64,000 nt of DNA from Sphingorhabdus contaminans (lineage in GTDB: Bacteria > Pseudomonadota > Alphaproteobacteria > Sphingomonadales > Sphingomonadaceae). Positions 37,695 to 46,419 of the stretch are shown piece by piece (within the stretch, counting starts at the first letter, position 1; each line of letters begins with the position of its first letter). The stretch is from the NCBI RefSeq assembly GCF_007280415.1, contig NZ_VKKU01000002.1, positions 1,219,501-1,283,500 of the forward strand. Direction: 5' to 3'. Below the pieces are notes generated by a model. The model was given only the letters and a program-made list of their open reading frames with translations, searched no databases and had not been told where the DNA came from. The position numbers and the translations under genes are program-made.

Positions 37695-37766
37695 TATTTG
37701 TCCGGGATGCTAAGGAATTGGTCGAACGGTGTTCGCCCGAATCGCCGGATAAGTCTGGAGACTCCC

Positions 37767-38327
37767 ATGAACCAGCTTGCATCTGCTTCGCAGTTGCGCA
37801 TGTCGCTTTTGCGCTGGGCGCTATTTGTGATCCCGGTCATCATGTTTCTTGGATTTCTTTCAGGCACGATATCCGGATCGACCGGTGAAAACAGCTGGTA
37901 CCAGACCTTGATAAAGCCCGATATCCAGCCGCCAAGCTGGGTTTTCGGTGTGGTCTGGCCCACGCTCTATTTTCTTATGGGGCTCGCTTTCGCAATGGTG
38001 CTGCACGCGCGCGGTGCCCGGGGCAGAGGTATCGCGATCGGCCTGTTCCTTGTGCAATTTCTGATCAATCTGACATGGTCACCGGTGTTTTTTGGCCAGC
38101 ACAAAGTGACGACTGCTTTTTACATCATTCTGGCAATGCTGGTTGTTGCTATCGCGACAACGGTCGCATTCGGACGTGTGCGCAAGGCCGCGGCCTGGCT
38201 GATGGTCCCCTATCTGGTCTGGATCAGCTTTGCGGCAATTCTGAATTATAAGATCGATCAGTTGAATCCCGATGCAGAAAGCCTTTACGTTCCGGCCGCG
38301 AGTTCCCAAATAGGGTCACGACGCTAA
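37767..38327 (+). CDS. TspO/MBR family membrane protein
   Basis: A 186-residue TspO/peripheral benzodiazepine receptor homologue with about five transmembrane helices. The signature is WYQTLIKPDIQPPSWVFGVVWPTLYFLMGLAFAMV (about 47-80), with LVQFLINLTWSPVFF in the next helices. Family members bind porphyrins and tryptophan-derived compounds and affect stress or photosynthesis-gene control in alphaproteobacteria. The N-terminal helix is longer than usual. ATG 37767 has CTGGAG just upstream; the longer frame from 37650 crosses the hairpins. Confidence 0.92.
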   Translation: MNQLASASQLRMSLLRWALFVIPVIMFLGFLSGTISGSTGENSWYQTLIKPDIQPPSWVFGVVWPTLYFLMGLAFAMVLHARGARGRGIAIGLFLVQFLINLTWSPVFFGQHKVTTAFYIILAMLVVAIATTVAFGRVRKAAAWLMVPYLVWISFAAILNYKIDQLNPDAESLYVPAASSQIGSRR

Positions 38328-38368
38328 TACCCACCCCCGGGGACATTGGCGGAAATGGAGTGAACGAG

Positions 38369-38686
38369 ATGCAAAGCGAAAAGCGTATTTTTGACGATCT
38401 GGCAAAGGTTCTGAACGGCGTCGCCGGAACGGTTGCCGGAATGGGCCGGGAGGCCGAAGCCAGCATGCGCGAACGCGCACGCGAATGGGCCGGTGGCCTG
38501 GACCTTGTGTCCCGTGAAGAATTTGATGCGGTTAAAGCGCTGGCCGCCAACGCCCGCAGTGAAGCAGAGGCCTTGGGTAAACGCGTTGCTGCTTTGGAAG
38601 CTCTTTTGGGCGCTAAGGCTGCTCCAGCAGCAAAGTCGGCACCAAAAGCCAAGGCTACGCCGAAGAAGCCTGCAGCCAAAAAGTAA
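38369..38686 (+). CDS. UbiK/YqiC (BMFP) family accessory protein
   Basis: A protein of about 105 residues of the BMFP/UbiK family. The N-terminal amphipathic part (KRIFDDLAKVLNGVAGTVAGM) is followed by the hallmark coiled coil VSREEFDAVKALAANARSEAEALGKRVAALEALLG. The tail is rich in Ala/Lys/Pro (AKSAPKAKATPKKPAAKK). UbiK in E. coli promotes ubiquinone synthesis under aerobic conditions and binds lipid. ATG 38369 is 8 bases from GGAG; a GTG at 38360 is the alternative. It is followed by a hairpin and then the YbjN gene. Confidence 0.87.
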   Translation: MQSEKRIFDDLAKVLNGVAGTVAGMGREAEASMRERAREWAGGLDLVSREEFDAVKALAANARSEAEALGKRVAALEALLGAKAAPAAKSAPKAKATPKKPAAKK

Positions 38687-38723
38687 AAACTTTTCCACAA
38701 CCGGCCCACAGACTTGTGCGGAT

Positions 38724-38751
38724 ACTCGGCGCAAGCCCCTTGCGCGCGAGT
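38724..38751 (+). terminator. Hairpin between the UbiK-like and YbjN genes
   Basis: ACTCGGCGCAAG (38724-38735) pairs with CTTGCGC-g-CGAGT (38739-38751), a 12-bp stem with one bulged G and a CCC loop. There is no T-run. It may attenuate read-through from ubiK into ybjN or stabilise the ubiK mRNA end. Confidence 0.45.
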
Positions 38752-38795
38752 CTGCGGCAAGGCAGAATCACAGTATAATGATGGGCGCGTAAAGC

Positions 38796-39308
38796 ATGCA
38801 CGATGCAGACGAACAATATGAGCAGTTTGAACGGGATGAATCCGCTCCTGTAGACATGCTCGCCGCGTTGTTCGAGGCGCGCGGCTGGTCCTACGAACTG
38901 GATGGCGAAGACGAAATCACTGCCGAATATAAAGGCAGTTGGACCAGCTATCAGATCCGCGCCATCTGGCGGGAAGAGGATAATGCCCTGCAGCTTATCC
39001 TGTTACCCGATGTTACCGTGCCAAGCGACAAGCGAGACGCCATTTACAAGGCGCTTGGTCTAATCAACGAACAATTGTGGCTCGGGCATTTTGATATGTG
39101 GTCGGCCAACGGCATATTGCTTTTCCGGCATGGCAGTTTGATGCCATCCAACGGGTTGCTGGGCGTCGATCATGCCCAAACGATCATCGACGTCGCCATT
39201 GATGAATGTGAACGTTTTTACCCTGTGTTTCAGTTCATCATCTGGGGCGATAAAACCCCGGAAGAAGCAATAACAAGCGCACTGATCGAAACCCACGGCG
39301 AGGCGTAA
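38796..39308 (+). CDS. YbjN domain-containing protein
   Basis: A 170-residue acidic cytoplasmic protein of the YbjN family (type III secretion chaperone-like fold). Typical stretches are VDMLAALFEARGWSYELDGEDEITAEYKGSW, LPDVTVPSDKRDAIYKALGLINEQLWLGHFDMW, ILFRHGSL and FYPVFQFIIWGDKTPEEAI. In enterobacteria YbjN affects stress and motility; the alphaproteobacterial version is uncharacterised. In related genomes it stands beside proC; here it converges on the proC operon with the inserted amidase and thioesterases between them. Confidence 0.88.
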   Translation: MHDADEQYEQFERDESAPVDMLAALFEARGWSYELDGEDEITAEYKGSWTSYQIRAIWREEDNALQLILLPDVTVPSDKRDAIYKALGLINEQLWLGHFDMWSANGILLFRHGSLMPSNGLLGVDHAQTIIDVAIDECERFYPVFQFIIWGDKTPEEAITSALIETHGEA

Positions 39309-39323
39309 GGCGCTTCTACCCCA

Positions 39324-39743
39324 TCAGTTTTCAGCAACCTTCGGCTTGCGTATCAGATAATGCATCGTGCCGATCGCAATCGGCTTGCTACGATCGTCCT
39401 GCCACGCACGGGCCTCGACATTGGCCATTGTGCGGCCCAGACGGATCACTTCACCTATGGCATAGGTCATCTGTGGCGCGCCGCCGCGCATGAAATCGAT
39501 CGTCACATTGACCTGCTTGATCCCGCTGTCGCTTCCATTGGCACGCAGGGCTTGATGGATGGCGGCAACGGCGGCCATTTCGAGCAACCCTGAAATAGCG
39601 CCACCATGAAGAAAGCCGGGTCGGCCCTGCACCTTGTCGGAAAAAGGCATGGAAATAACAGGAATACCGTCAATGCTGTCGGAGACCTCCATATCCAGCG
39701 CCAGAGCATAAGGCGGCAGACCGCGTCCTTTAGTGTCTGTCAT
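39324..39743 (-). CDS. PaaI-type hotdog thioesterase 1
   Basis: A 139-residue hotdog-fold acyl-CoA thioesterase of the PaaI family. GRPGFLHGGAISGLLEMAAVAAIHQAL (about 45-72) contains the HGG motif and the catalytic helix, and VNVTIDFMRGGAPQ, GRTMANVEARAWQDD and PIAIGTMHYL follow. It is the last gene of the 46419-39324 run, overlapping the preceding thioesterase by 4 bases. The substrate is unknown; PaaI-type enzymes often act on aryl- or short acyl-CoA. Confidence 0.9.
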   Translation of the reverse strand: MTDTKGRGLPPYALALDMEVSDSIDGIPVISMPFSDKVQGRPGFLHGGAISGLLEMAAVAAIHQALRANGSDSGIKQVNVTIDFMRGGAPQMTYAIGEVIRLGRTMANVEARAWQDDRSKPIAIGTMHYLIRKPKVAEN

Positions 39744-40213
39744 GCTATGCGGTCCCCGACCCGGATGAATGTGCCGCTGGCATGCGCCAATGGGTCATCA
39801 ATATCCCCATTGTGGGCAAAGCCCCGGACAAACCCGATTGATTGCGTCAGATGGTAACAAATTCCCCGGCCATAAACCCGTGCACCGGCCGGTGAAGGTC
39901 GAAGATAATCCAGACGCAAATCCATTGTTACCTGGGGTCGAAATTCCCCCAGCTTTGTCCAGATCGACATGCTGGTGGCATTATCCATAAGACTGATAAC
40001 TGCCGCAGAAGCCAATATCCCTGTTTCCGTATCTGCGACCAGATCCGCGCGCCAGTCGATCGCCAGTTCGACCCAGTCCTCGCCATGACCGACATATTCC
40101 ATATCCAGAAAGCCGCCATGGCCAAACTTCCCCATCAGCTTGTTGACCAAAGCCGGGTCGAAAGCGGTATTGGATGGAATGAGGCTGCCCAATTGCGGTT
40201 TGTCGGAGGCCAT
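39740..40213 (-). CDS. PaaI-type hotdog thioesterase 2
   Basis: A 157-residue hotdog protein, more divergent than its neighbour. The HGG is replaced by ADTETGILASAAVISLMDNATSMSIW (about 55-82), with Asp in LMDNATS as likely active-site residue, followed by TMDLRLDYLRPSPAGARVYGRGICYHLTQSIGFVRG. The pair may form heteromers or act on the same acyl-CoA. It starts within one base of the amidase stop and overlaps the next thioesterase start by 4 bases. Confidence 0.87.
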   Translation of the reverse strand: MASDKPQLGSLIPSNTAFDPALVNKLMGKFGHGGFLDMEYVGHGEDWVELAIDWRADLVADTETGILASAAVISLMDNATSMSIWTKLGEFRPQVTMDLRLDYLRPSPAGARVYGRGICYHLTQSIGFVRGFAHNGDIDDPLAHASGTFIRVGDRIA

Positions 40214-41820
40214 TATCTGGCCTCCACGCTTGGTTTATAGGTGGGCGTCGCCCGCTTTTTGGAGAGCTGTTCATAGGCGTAGCCCGCCTTCAATATCTGG
40301 TGGTCGTGCCACTGGCCACCGATGAAGCTCAGCCCCACCGGCAATCCTCCCGAAAGGCCCATAGGGACTGTCAGATGCGGAAAACCGGCAATGGCCGGCA
40401 TTTGGCTTGCGCTAGGTCCGGAAGAAGCATCGCCTTTGCCCAAAGTCGATATCCATGCCGGTCCATTGGTCTGCGCGACAATTACATCCAGTTTGTGCGT
40501 GCTGAGCAAACCGTTGATCACCCCCGCCGCCAGACTGCGGGAGGTGGCGAGCGCTTCCTTATAGGCAGGATCGTCAAGGCTCGCTTCTTTATCGGCAAGT
40601 TCAAACGTGTCTTGCCCAAAATAGGCCATTTCCTTGTCCGCATTTGCCTTGTTAAATGCGATGATGTCGGCAAGCGTTTTATGGGGCACGCCATTTTCCG
40701 GCAGTCCTTGCAGGTAATCGGCAAGATCGGATTTCAATTCGGCAAGAAGGACTTTGAATTCCGCCATTCCCATTTTGCGCCTGTCCAGATTCGGCATTTC
40801 CAGAACGACAACCTCAGCCCCGCCTTTTTTAAGTGTTGCAATTGCATCGTCAAAAAGTGCGGCATCAACATTGGGTGCGCGCAGTACGCCGATACGCATC
40901 CCCTTTAGGCCGTCATCCGACAATCCGGCTGCATAATTTCCCCGCCATTTGTCGGCATCGGCAGTGGCAGGGTCTTCTGGGTCGGTGCCGGCCATGGCAG
41001 TCAGCAAAATTGCTGCGTCGCGCACGCTACGTGTCATTGGGCCTGCTGTGTCCTGACTATGGCTGATAGGAACGACATAGCGACGGGAAACCAGGCCAAC
41101 GGTCGGCTTGAACCCGACAACGCCATTGACGCCTGCGGGGCAGGTTATCGAGCCGTCTGTTTCCGTACCGATGGTGGCCGCGGCCAGGCCGGCCGCCATT
41201 GCCGCACCGCTGCCGCTCGACGAACCGCAGCTATTGCGATCAAGCGCATGCGGGTTTTTGGTCAGGCCGCCAACCGCGCTCCACCCACTGGTCGAGTTGT
41301 CGGAACGAATATTCGCCCATTCGCTCAAATTTGTTTTGCCCAATATAACGGCACCGGCTTCGCGCAACCGTGCGATAAGCTGTGCGTCACGGCCGGTGAT
41401 ATTGTTCGCGAGCGCAAGCGAGCCCGCGGTCGTAGGGATAGGGCCCGCCACTTCGATATTGTCTTTTACCAGAACCGGCAGTCCGTGCATCGGACCACGA
41501 TATTTCCCGGCTTTCAATTCCGCATCCATCGCCCGCGCCTGATCCAGTGCGTCCGGGAAGGTCGCGATGACGGCGTTCAGCATCGGTCCGCTATCGTCGA
41601 CGGCAGCGATCCTGGCCAGATAAGCGGACGTGATTGCTTCGCTGTTCAGTGCGCCATCGTCGATTCCATCCGCGAGTTGGAAAAGGTCAAAATTCTCGAT
41701 GGGTCCCGCCTTGGCAAGATTTGCCTTGGCTGTTTCCGTCGACGGTGGCGGTGCCACGGTGGCCGAAAGGGGCACGGAAACCAGCGCGAGGCTAACCCAT
41801 AGTGCGCTTTTAAACGTCAT
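40213..41820 (-). CDS. Amidase (amidase-signature family), exported
   Basis: A 535-residue amidase-signature enzyme hydrolysing an amide bond; substrate unknown. The Ser-Ser-Lys triad is recognisable: Lys in LPVLVKDNIEVAG, and the Gly/Ser-rich segment NSCGSSSGSGAAMAAGLAAATIGTETDGSI. The N-terminus (MTFKSALWVSLALVSVPLSATVA) looks like a signal peptide, unlike GatA, so it probably acts in the periplasm. Its ATG overlaps the proC stop by 4 bases. The C-terminal segment PHLTVPMGLSGGLPVGLSFIGGQWHD is typical. Confidence 0.93.
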   Translation of the reverse strand: MTFKSALWVSLALVSVPLSATVAPPPSTETAKANLAKAGPIENFDLFQLADGIDDGALNSEAITSAYLARIAAVDDSGPMLNAVIATFPDALDQARAMDAELKAGKYRGPMHGLPVLVKDNIEVAGPIPTTAGSLALANNITGRDAQLIARLREAGAVILGKTNLSEWANIRSDNSTSGWSAVGGLTKNPHALDRNSCGSSSGSGAAMAAGLAAATIGTETDGSITCPAGVNGVVGFKPTVGLVSRRYVVPISHSQDTAGPMTRSVRDAAILLTAMAGTDPEDPATADADKWRGNYAAGLSDDGLKGMRIGVLRAPNVDAALFDDAIATLKKGGAEVVVLEMPNLDRRKMGMAEFKVLLAELKSDLADYLQGLPENGVPHKTLADIIAFNKANADKEMAYFGQDTFELADKEASLDDPAYKEALATSRSLAAGVINGLLSTHKLDVIVAQTNGPAWISTLGKGDASSGPSASQMPAIAGFPHLTVPMGLSGGLPVGLSFIGGQWHDHQILKAGYAYEQLSKKRATPTYKPSVEAR

Positions 41821-42635
41821 GTCTTTTCCTCTTTAGCCAATTCTCTACCTCTGTCCCGCGCGGCCTTCAGTGTTTCTTCGACCAGTTTCGAAAGACCGTC
41901 TTCGGCATCCAGCACCGCAAGTCCCGCTGCGGTGGTGCCGCCCGGACTGGTAACACGCTGGGCGAGTGTTGACGGGCTCGCGCTTGATTCCGCGGCGAGA
42001 CGTGCCGCGCCTTCCACAGTAGCCAAAGCCAACCGTGCCGATGTATCTTCGGGCAACCCTGCTGCCACGCCGCCTTTTGCCATCGCATCGATGAAACGGT
42101 ACACAAAGGCAGGTCCTGAGCCTGCCAGGGCGGTAACGGCGTCCATCTGGCTTTCATCTTCGATCCAGACCGGTGTTCCAAGAGGCAGCACAAAGGCATT
42201 TAGTGCCTCGCGTTCGGCAACGGACAGATTGGGGGAAAATAGCCCGAGCGGCGAAAGACCCAGTTCGGCGGACAGATTTGGCATCAAACGCACTATGCGT
42301 ATATCGGGAAAAAGCGCCGCGAGCGTGGGCGTCATAGTGCCGGCCAAAATCGAAATCACGAGCGCGCCCGGCGCAATCCGTTGTCGAATGTCAGGCGCAA
42401 GACTGTCCAGCATTTGGGGCTTTATACCGATCAGAACGGTATCAAAAACTTCGTCCAGTGCGTTCGTTGATGAAACATGGCGGACGCCCTTGGGCAAATC
42501 CTGTGCGGCCGGATCGATTACCGTAAAGAGCGATGGGGAGCGGCCTGCCGCAATCCATCCGCGCAGCATGGCGCCACCCATATTGCCGCAGCCAATTATC
42601 AGCATATGAGACGATATTTCGGGCACATTATCCAT
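41817..42635 (-). CDS. proC: Pyrroline-5-carboxylate reductase
   Basis: A 272-residue P5C reductase, the last step of proline synthesis. The N-terminal Rossmann motif is MLIIGCGNMGGAMLRGWIAAG (about 11-31). DTVLIGIKPQMLD, RLMPNLSAELGLSPLGL and the C-terminal signature ALAGSGPAFVYRFIDAMAKGGVAAGL...VTSPGGTTAAGLAVL also fit. It overlaps the amidase and lies 26 bases after the siroheme synthase domain gene. Confidence 0.96.
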   Translation of the reverse strand: MDNVPEISSHMLIIGCGNMGGAMLRGWIAAGRSPSLFTVIDPAAQDLPKGVRHVSSTNALDEVFDTVLIGIKPQMLDSLAPDIRQRIAPGALVISILAGTMTPTLAALFPDIRIVRLMPNLSAELGLSPLGLFSPNLSVAEREALNAFVLPLGTPVWIEDESQMDAVTALAGSGPAFVYRFIDAMAKGGVAAGLPEDTSARLALATVEGAARLAAESSASPSTLAQRVTSPGGTTAAGLAVLDAEDGLSKLVEETLKAARDRGRELAKEEKT

Positions 42636-42661
42636 CCTGCAACTTACGTAAGGTTCATGCC

Positions 42662-43444
42662 CTATCCAGAGGTCGACGGCAACCTTAGGTAAAGTACTAA
42701 TCCCTCCGGCGCGGGCGTGGGGGGTGTGCCCTCGACCCGTACCGCATCTGCGCGGGCGCGGTTGAGGATGGTGCCGGGAATATGCGGGTCATGAAAAATA
42801 TAATCGGCCTCGCCCAGCAACCTTGCCGTCAGCAAGGTCAAATCATCCGCGTTACCCGACAGCAAGGGAATTTCGACCAGGCGGGAGGGCAGGGCGTCTT
42901 CACTCTGGTCCAGCCAGGCATCAACGGCGGAAGGCCCGTGGCTTTGAAACGGATCCAGCGAACCGCCCGCCGCAAAGGCCTGGTCAAGAGAACGGCGCCG
43001 GTCTGCGGCTTGCGGCCATTTGTTCCGGATGGCGTCCCGCGCATGCGCAACCGCCTGTGCCAGCTTGCCCACATTTTCGGGAAGCAGTGTTTCAATCCGT
43101 TGCCGAATTGCCTTCGCCATTCCGGCCGATGCGCCGCCTGTTCCTACCGCAATCAGGACAGGCTGGCGGTCGACAACGGCCGGTGTCGTAAAATCGCAAT
43201 GTTCGGGACGATCGACGACATTGACCAAAAGCCCTCTGGCTTTCAGATCGGCAGCGCTGGCAAGGGCTGCTTCTTCGTCTTCGATGGCAACAAATGCCAG
43301 CATGGCGTCCGCATTGCCCGCATCAACACAGATGCCGCCCGCACGTTCTATCAGCCGCCTTTTCGCGTCGGCCGCATCACCTTCGCCAACCAATATGACT
43401 TTCCGGCCCCGCACATTCACAAAAATGGGTAGCTGGTCCACCAA
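42662..43444 (-). CDS. Siroheme synthase N-terminal-domain protein (precorrin-2 dehydrogenase/ferrochelatase)
   Basis: A 260-residue protein matching the CysG N-terminal domain: LPIFVNVRGRKVILVGEGDAADAKRRLIERAG, then LVNVVDRPEHCDFTTPAVVDRQPVLIAVGTGGASAGMAKAIRQRIETLLP. It would oxidise precorrin-2 and insert iron to make siroheme. The C-terminal about 100 residues (GNADDLTLLTARLLGEADYIFHDPHIPG) resemble the start of the SAM-dependent uroporphyrinogen methyltransferase domain (DLTL...AL..ADVV..D), but stop short. So it is a dehydrogenase with a truncated methylase remnant. Confidence 0.88.
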   Translation of the reverse strand: MVDQLPIFVNVRGRKVILVGEGDAADAKRRLIERAGGICVDAGNADAMLAFVAIEDEEAALASAADLKARGLLVNVVDRPEHCDFTTPAVVDRQPVLIAVGTGGASAGMAKAIRQRIETLLPENVGKLAQAVAHARDAIRNKWPQAADRRRSLDQAFAAGGSLDPFQSHGPSAVDAWLDQSEDALPSRLVEIPLLSGNADDLTLLTARLLGEADYIFHDPHIPGTILNRARADAVRVEGTPPTPAPEGLVLYLRLPSTSG

Positions 43445-43453
43445 CAGATCCTT

Positions 43454-44716
43454 TTATTTCAGCCAATCCGGTACATGTTCGGCAGCCAAAATGGTTTCGG
43501 GCGCAATGCGTTCCGCAACGATGGCGAATTTGTCGCCATCGACCAGCACTTCGGGAACCAGGCCCCGGCTGTTATAGGTGCTGGCCATGGTGGCCCCATA
43601 GGCCCCGGCGGTCCGGAAAATCGCCAGATCGTTGGCGGCAACAACATCAATGTCGCGCGCCATGGCAAAGGTATCCCCGGTTTCGCAGACAGGGCCCACA
43701 ATATTCGCGGCCATTTTTTGCCCTGTCGGTTCCACAGCCTCAAAATCATGCCAAGCATCATAAAGCGCCGGCCGCGCGAGGTCGTTCATGGCCGCATCCA
43801 CGATGGCAAACGGCAAATTCCCCGAACCCGGCTTCACCCGGATTACACGGGTCAGCAGGATACCTGCATTTCCGGCGATGACCCGCCCCGGTTCGAACAT
43901 CAGCCGCACATCCCAACCGCGCGTCACGCGGGCCACCATGGCGCCATAGTCAGCCGGCTCGGGGGGATTGTCCCCGTCCTTATATCGCACACCCAGACCA
44001 CCGCCCAGATCGACATGGGTTATGCGATGGCCGTTGGCGCGCAAATCCTGCACCAGCGTCCCAATTTTCCCAAAGGCCGTTTCCAAAGGATCCAGACTGG
44101 TAAGCTGGCTGCCGATATGCAGGGCGATCCCGCGCATGTTGAGGCCAGGTAATGCGTCCAGCCGCCCGTAAATTTCGGGAGCACGGTGGATGCCCACGCC
44201 GAATTTATTGTCTGCCTTACCAGTCGATATCTTGCCATGCGTGCCGGCATCAACGTCGGGATTGATGCGCAGCACCGCGTTTGCGGGCAGGTTCAGCGTA
44301 TTGGCGAGGGTCGCAAGTTCGCGCCCCTCTTCCTCCGATTCAATGTTGAACTGGCCAATCCCGGCTTTCAATGCGCGGACAATTTCCTCCGCGGTTTTGC
44401 CGACACCTGAGAATACAATGTCCTCAGCGGCCATACCCGCCGCGAGTGCGCGATCCATTTCGCCGCCCGATACCACATCCGCGCCATAACCCTGCCGCGC
44501 GAGAACCTTGAGGACCGCAAGATTTGGATTGGCTTTCACGGCAAAGGCAAGATGCGGATTGTCGAGGCCCGACAGGGCATCGCGAAAAACCTGCGCATGC
44601 CGTTCCAACGTGGCGCGGGAATAGACATATACCGGCGTTCCGACCTGGTCTGCGATGGTAGGCAGAGGTACGTCTTCGGCGTGCAACACGCCATTCACAA
44701 GATCAAAATGGTTCAT
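43454..44716 (-). CDS. lysA: Diaminopimelate decarboxylase
   Basis: LysA, 420 residues, the PLP enzyme for the last step of lysine synthesis. PLP lysine in LAFAVKANPNLAVLK (about residue 59), VVSGGEMDRALAAG, FNIESEEEG, RINPDVDAGTHGKISTGKADNKFGV, GIALHIGSQL, VDLGGGLG, FEPGRVIAGNAG and GPVCETGDTF are all family signatures. It lies 12 bases after the small lipoprotein and 9 bases before the next gene. Confidence 0.97.
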   Translation of the reverse strand: MNHFDLVNGVLHAEDVPLPTIADQVGTPVYVYSRATLERHAQVFRDALSGLDNPHLAFAVKANPNLAVLKVLARQGYGADVVSGGEMDRALAAGMAAEDIVFSGVGKTAEEIVRALKAGIGQFNIESEEEGRELATLANTLNLPANAVLRINPDVDAGTHGKISTGKADNKFGVGIHRAPEIYGRLDALPGLNMRGIALHIGSQLTSLDPLETAFGKIGTLVQDLRANGHRITHVDLGGGLGVRYKDGDNPPEPADYGAMVARVTRGWDVRLMFEPGRVIAGNAGILLTRVIRVKPGSGNLPFAIVDAAMNDLARPALYDAWHDFEAVEPTGQKMAANIVGPVCETGDTFAMARDIDVVAANDLAIFRTAGAYGATMASTYNSRGLVPEVLVDGDKFAIVAERIAPETILAAEHVPDWLK

Positions 44717-44728
44717 GGGAGAATGGAC

Positions 44729-45034
44729 TTAATTCTGCTTTGGATTTGGACTGGTACCGGGGTCTTCCGGATTGAACGGTTTGGGCTCCTCGCCCGGTGG
44801 AACGTCAAAGGGATCATCCTCGCGACGTTCGGATCGTTTGAGCAATTCGTCGGTCCGGCCGGGGCGCGCCTGGACATTTGGCGTCGACAGCGCCTGCGCG
44901 GATTGTTCGGTCTTTTGGCCATAGGCTTTGACCGGCAGGGAGTTTCCGGCGCGCGGTTCAAGATCGCCAACCTTGCCACATCCGGCCAGACCGAGGCCAA
45001 GGGCAAGGATCAACAGCTTGTGTTTCGATGTCAT
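44729..45034 (-). CDS. Small lipoprotein between argH and lysA (LptM-like)
   Basis: A 101-residue lipoprotein: signal peptide with lipobox LAGC (Cys19) followed by [15 protein letters not shown], then a Pro/Glu-rich disordered tail ([20 protein letters not shown]). A short lipoprotein with the LAGCG..G.L..P start next to lysA is conserved in proteobacteria. In E. coli the equivalent short protein LptM (YifL) stabilises the LptDE translocon. The present protein is longer, so LptM equivalence is inference from position and the N-terminus. Its ATG overlaps the argH stop by 4 bases. Confidence 0.82.
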   Translation of the reverse strand: MTSKHKLLILALGLGLAGCGKVGDLEPRAGNSLPVKAYGQKTEQSAQALSTPNVQARPGRTDELLKRSERREDDPFDVPPGEEPKPFNPEDPGTSPNPKQN

Positions 45035-46419
45035 GGCTCAAGCTCCTTTCGCGCTGCGGCGATGGCTTCCCTTACCCGAAGCGGGGCCGTACCGCCAGCG
45101 CTCGTCCGGCTTGCAACGGATCCTTCGACCGATAAATCGGGCAATGTGCATCCTGCCAGAGGCGGATGAACGGCGGCAAGGTCGTCCACGCTAATCGCTT
45201 CCAGGCTAATGCCCCGCGCTTCGCACGCCTTTACTACATTACCGGTCACATGATGGGCCTCGCGGAACGGCATGCCATGTTCGCGCACAAGCCAGTCGGC
45301 AAGATCGGTCGCGGTGGAAAAGCCCGAAGATGCAACCTCGCGCATGCGTTCCGTCTTGAACGCCACATTGCCAACCATGCCCGTCATCGCCGCAATGGAT
45401 AGCGCGAGCAGGTCATAGGCTTCGAACACGGGCGGTTTGTCGTCCTGCATGTCCTTGGAATAGGCAAGCGGAAGCCCCTTCATCGTCACCATCAGGCTGG
45501 TCATGCAGCCCATGATCCGGCCGGCATGACCGCGCACAAGCTCCGCAGCGTCAGGGTTGCGCTTTTGCGGCATGATCGAACTGCCCGTCGACCATGCGTC
45601 GGGAAGGGCGATGAAGCCAAATGGTTGCGAAGCCCACAATATCATCTCTTCGGCAAGGCGCGACAGGTGCAGTGCTGTCTGTGTCGCGCAGGTCAAAAAC
45701 TCCAGAGCGAAATCGCGATCCGAAACTGCATCAAGGCTGTTCGCCATCGGTCGGTCAAAACCGAGCGACTGTGCCGTCGCGGTGCGGTCGATGGGGAATG
45801 ATGTCCCCGCCAGCGCGGCGGCACCCAAAGGCGACTGGTTTAAACGGTTGGCGCAATCGGAAAAACGGCTTCGATCACGCTTTGCCATTTCAAAATAGGC
45901 CATCAGATGATGGCCGAGCGTTACAGGCTGTGCCACCTGCAAATGGGTGAAACCGGGCATGATGCTTTCGGCATGTTCGTCCGCACGAGTGACGAGCGCA
46001 AGCTGAAATGCCTTCAGACCCGCATCAATCCGTCCAATGGCTGTACGCACCCAAAGACGGAAATCGGTCGCAACCTGATCGTTGCGGGACCGGGCGGTGT
46101 GCAAACGCGCCGCTGGCTCTCCGACCAGTTCGCGCAGCCGCGTTTCGGTGACCATATGAATGTCTTCAAGCGTCCAGTCTTCAGGGACGCCATTTGCCGC
46201 ATATTCCGCATGGATGTCGGAAAGTCCCTGCTGAATCGCAGCCTCGTCTGCGGCGGAAATAATTCCCTGTGCGGCAAGCATCTGTGCATGCGCCTTGCTT
46301 CCGGCGATGTCTTCCTGCCAAAGGCGCTTGTCGAATGGAATCGAGGCATTTATCTCACGCATGATATCCCCGGGCCCTTCGCCAAAACGGCCGCCCCACA
46401 TGCTATTGGAATCTGACAT
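45031..46419 (-). CDS. argH: Argininosuccinate lyase
   Basis: ArgH, 462 residues, cleaving argininosuccinate to arginine and fumarate. The sequence has [21 protein letters not shown] near the N-terminus, DVHMV-type [49 protein letters not shown] and the signature [16 protein letters not shown]. The frame extends to 46566 but ATG 46419 gives the normal N-terminus. That ATG overlaps, on the opposite strand, the ATG of the TlpA-like gene (shared CATG). First gene of the eight-gene run. Confidence 0.97.
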   Translation of the reverse strand: MSDSNSMWGGRFGEGPGDIMREINASIPFDKRLWQEDIAGSKAHAQMLAAQGIISAADEAAIQQGLSDIHAEYAANGVPEDWTLEDIHMVTETRLRELVGEPAARLHTARSRNDQVATDFRLWVRTAIGRIDAGLKAFQLALVTRADEHAESIMPGFTHLQVAQPVTLGHHLMAYFEMAKRDRSRFSDCANRLNQSPLGAAALAGTSFPIDRTATAQSLGFDRPMANSLDAVSDRDFALEFLTCATQTALHLSRLAEEMILWASQPFGFIALPDAWSTGSSIMPQKRNPDAAELVRGHAGRIMGCMTSLMVTMKGLPLAYSKDMQDDKPPVFEAYDLLALSIAAMTGMVGNVAFKTERMREVASSGFSTATDLADWLVREHGMPFREAHHVTGNVVKACEARGISLEAISVDDLAAVHPPLAGCTLPDLSVEGSVASRTSAGGTAPLRVREAIAAARKELEP

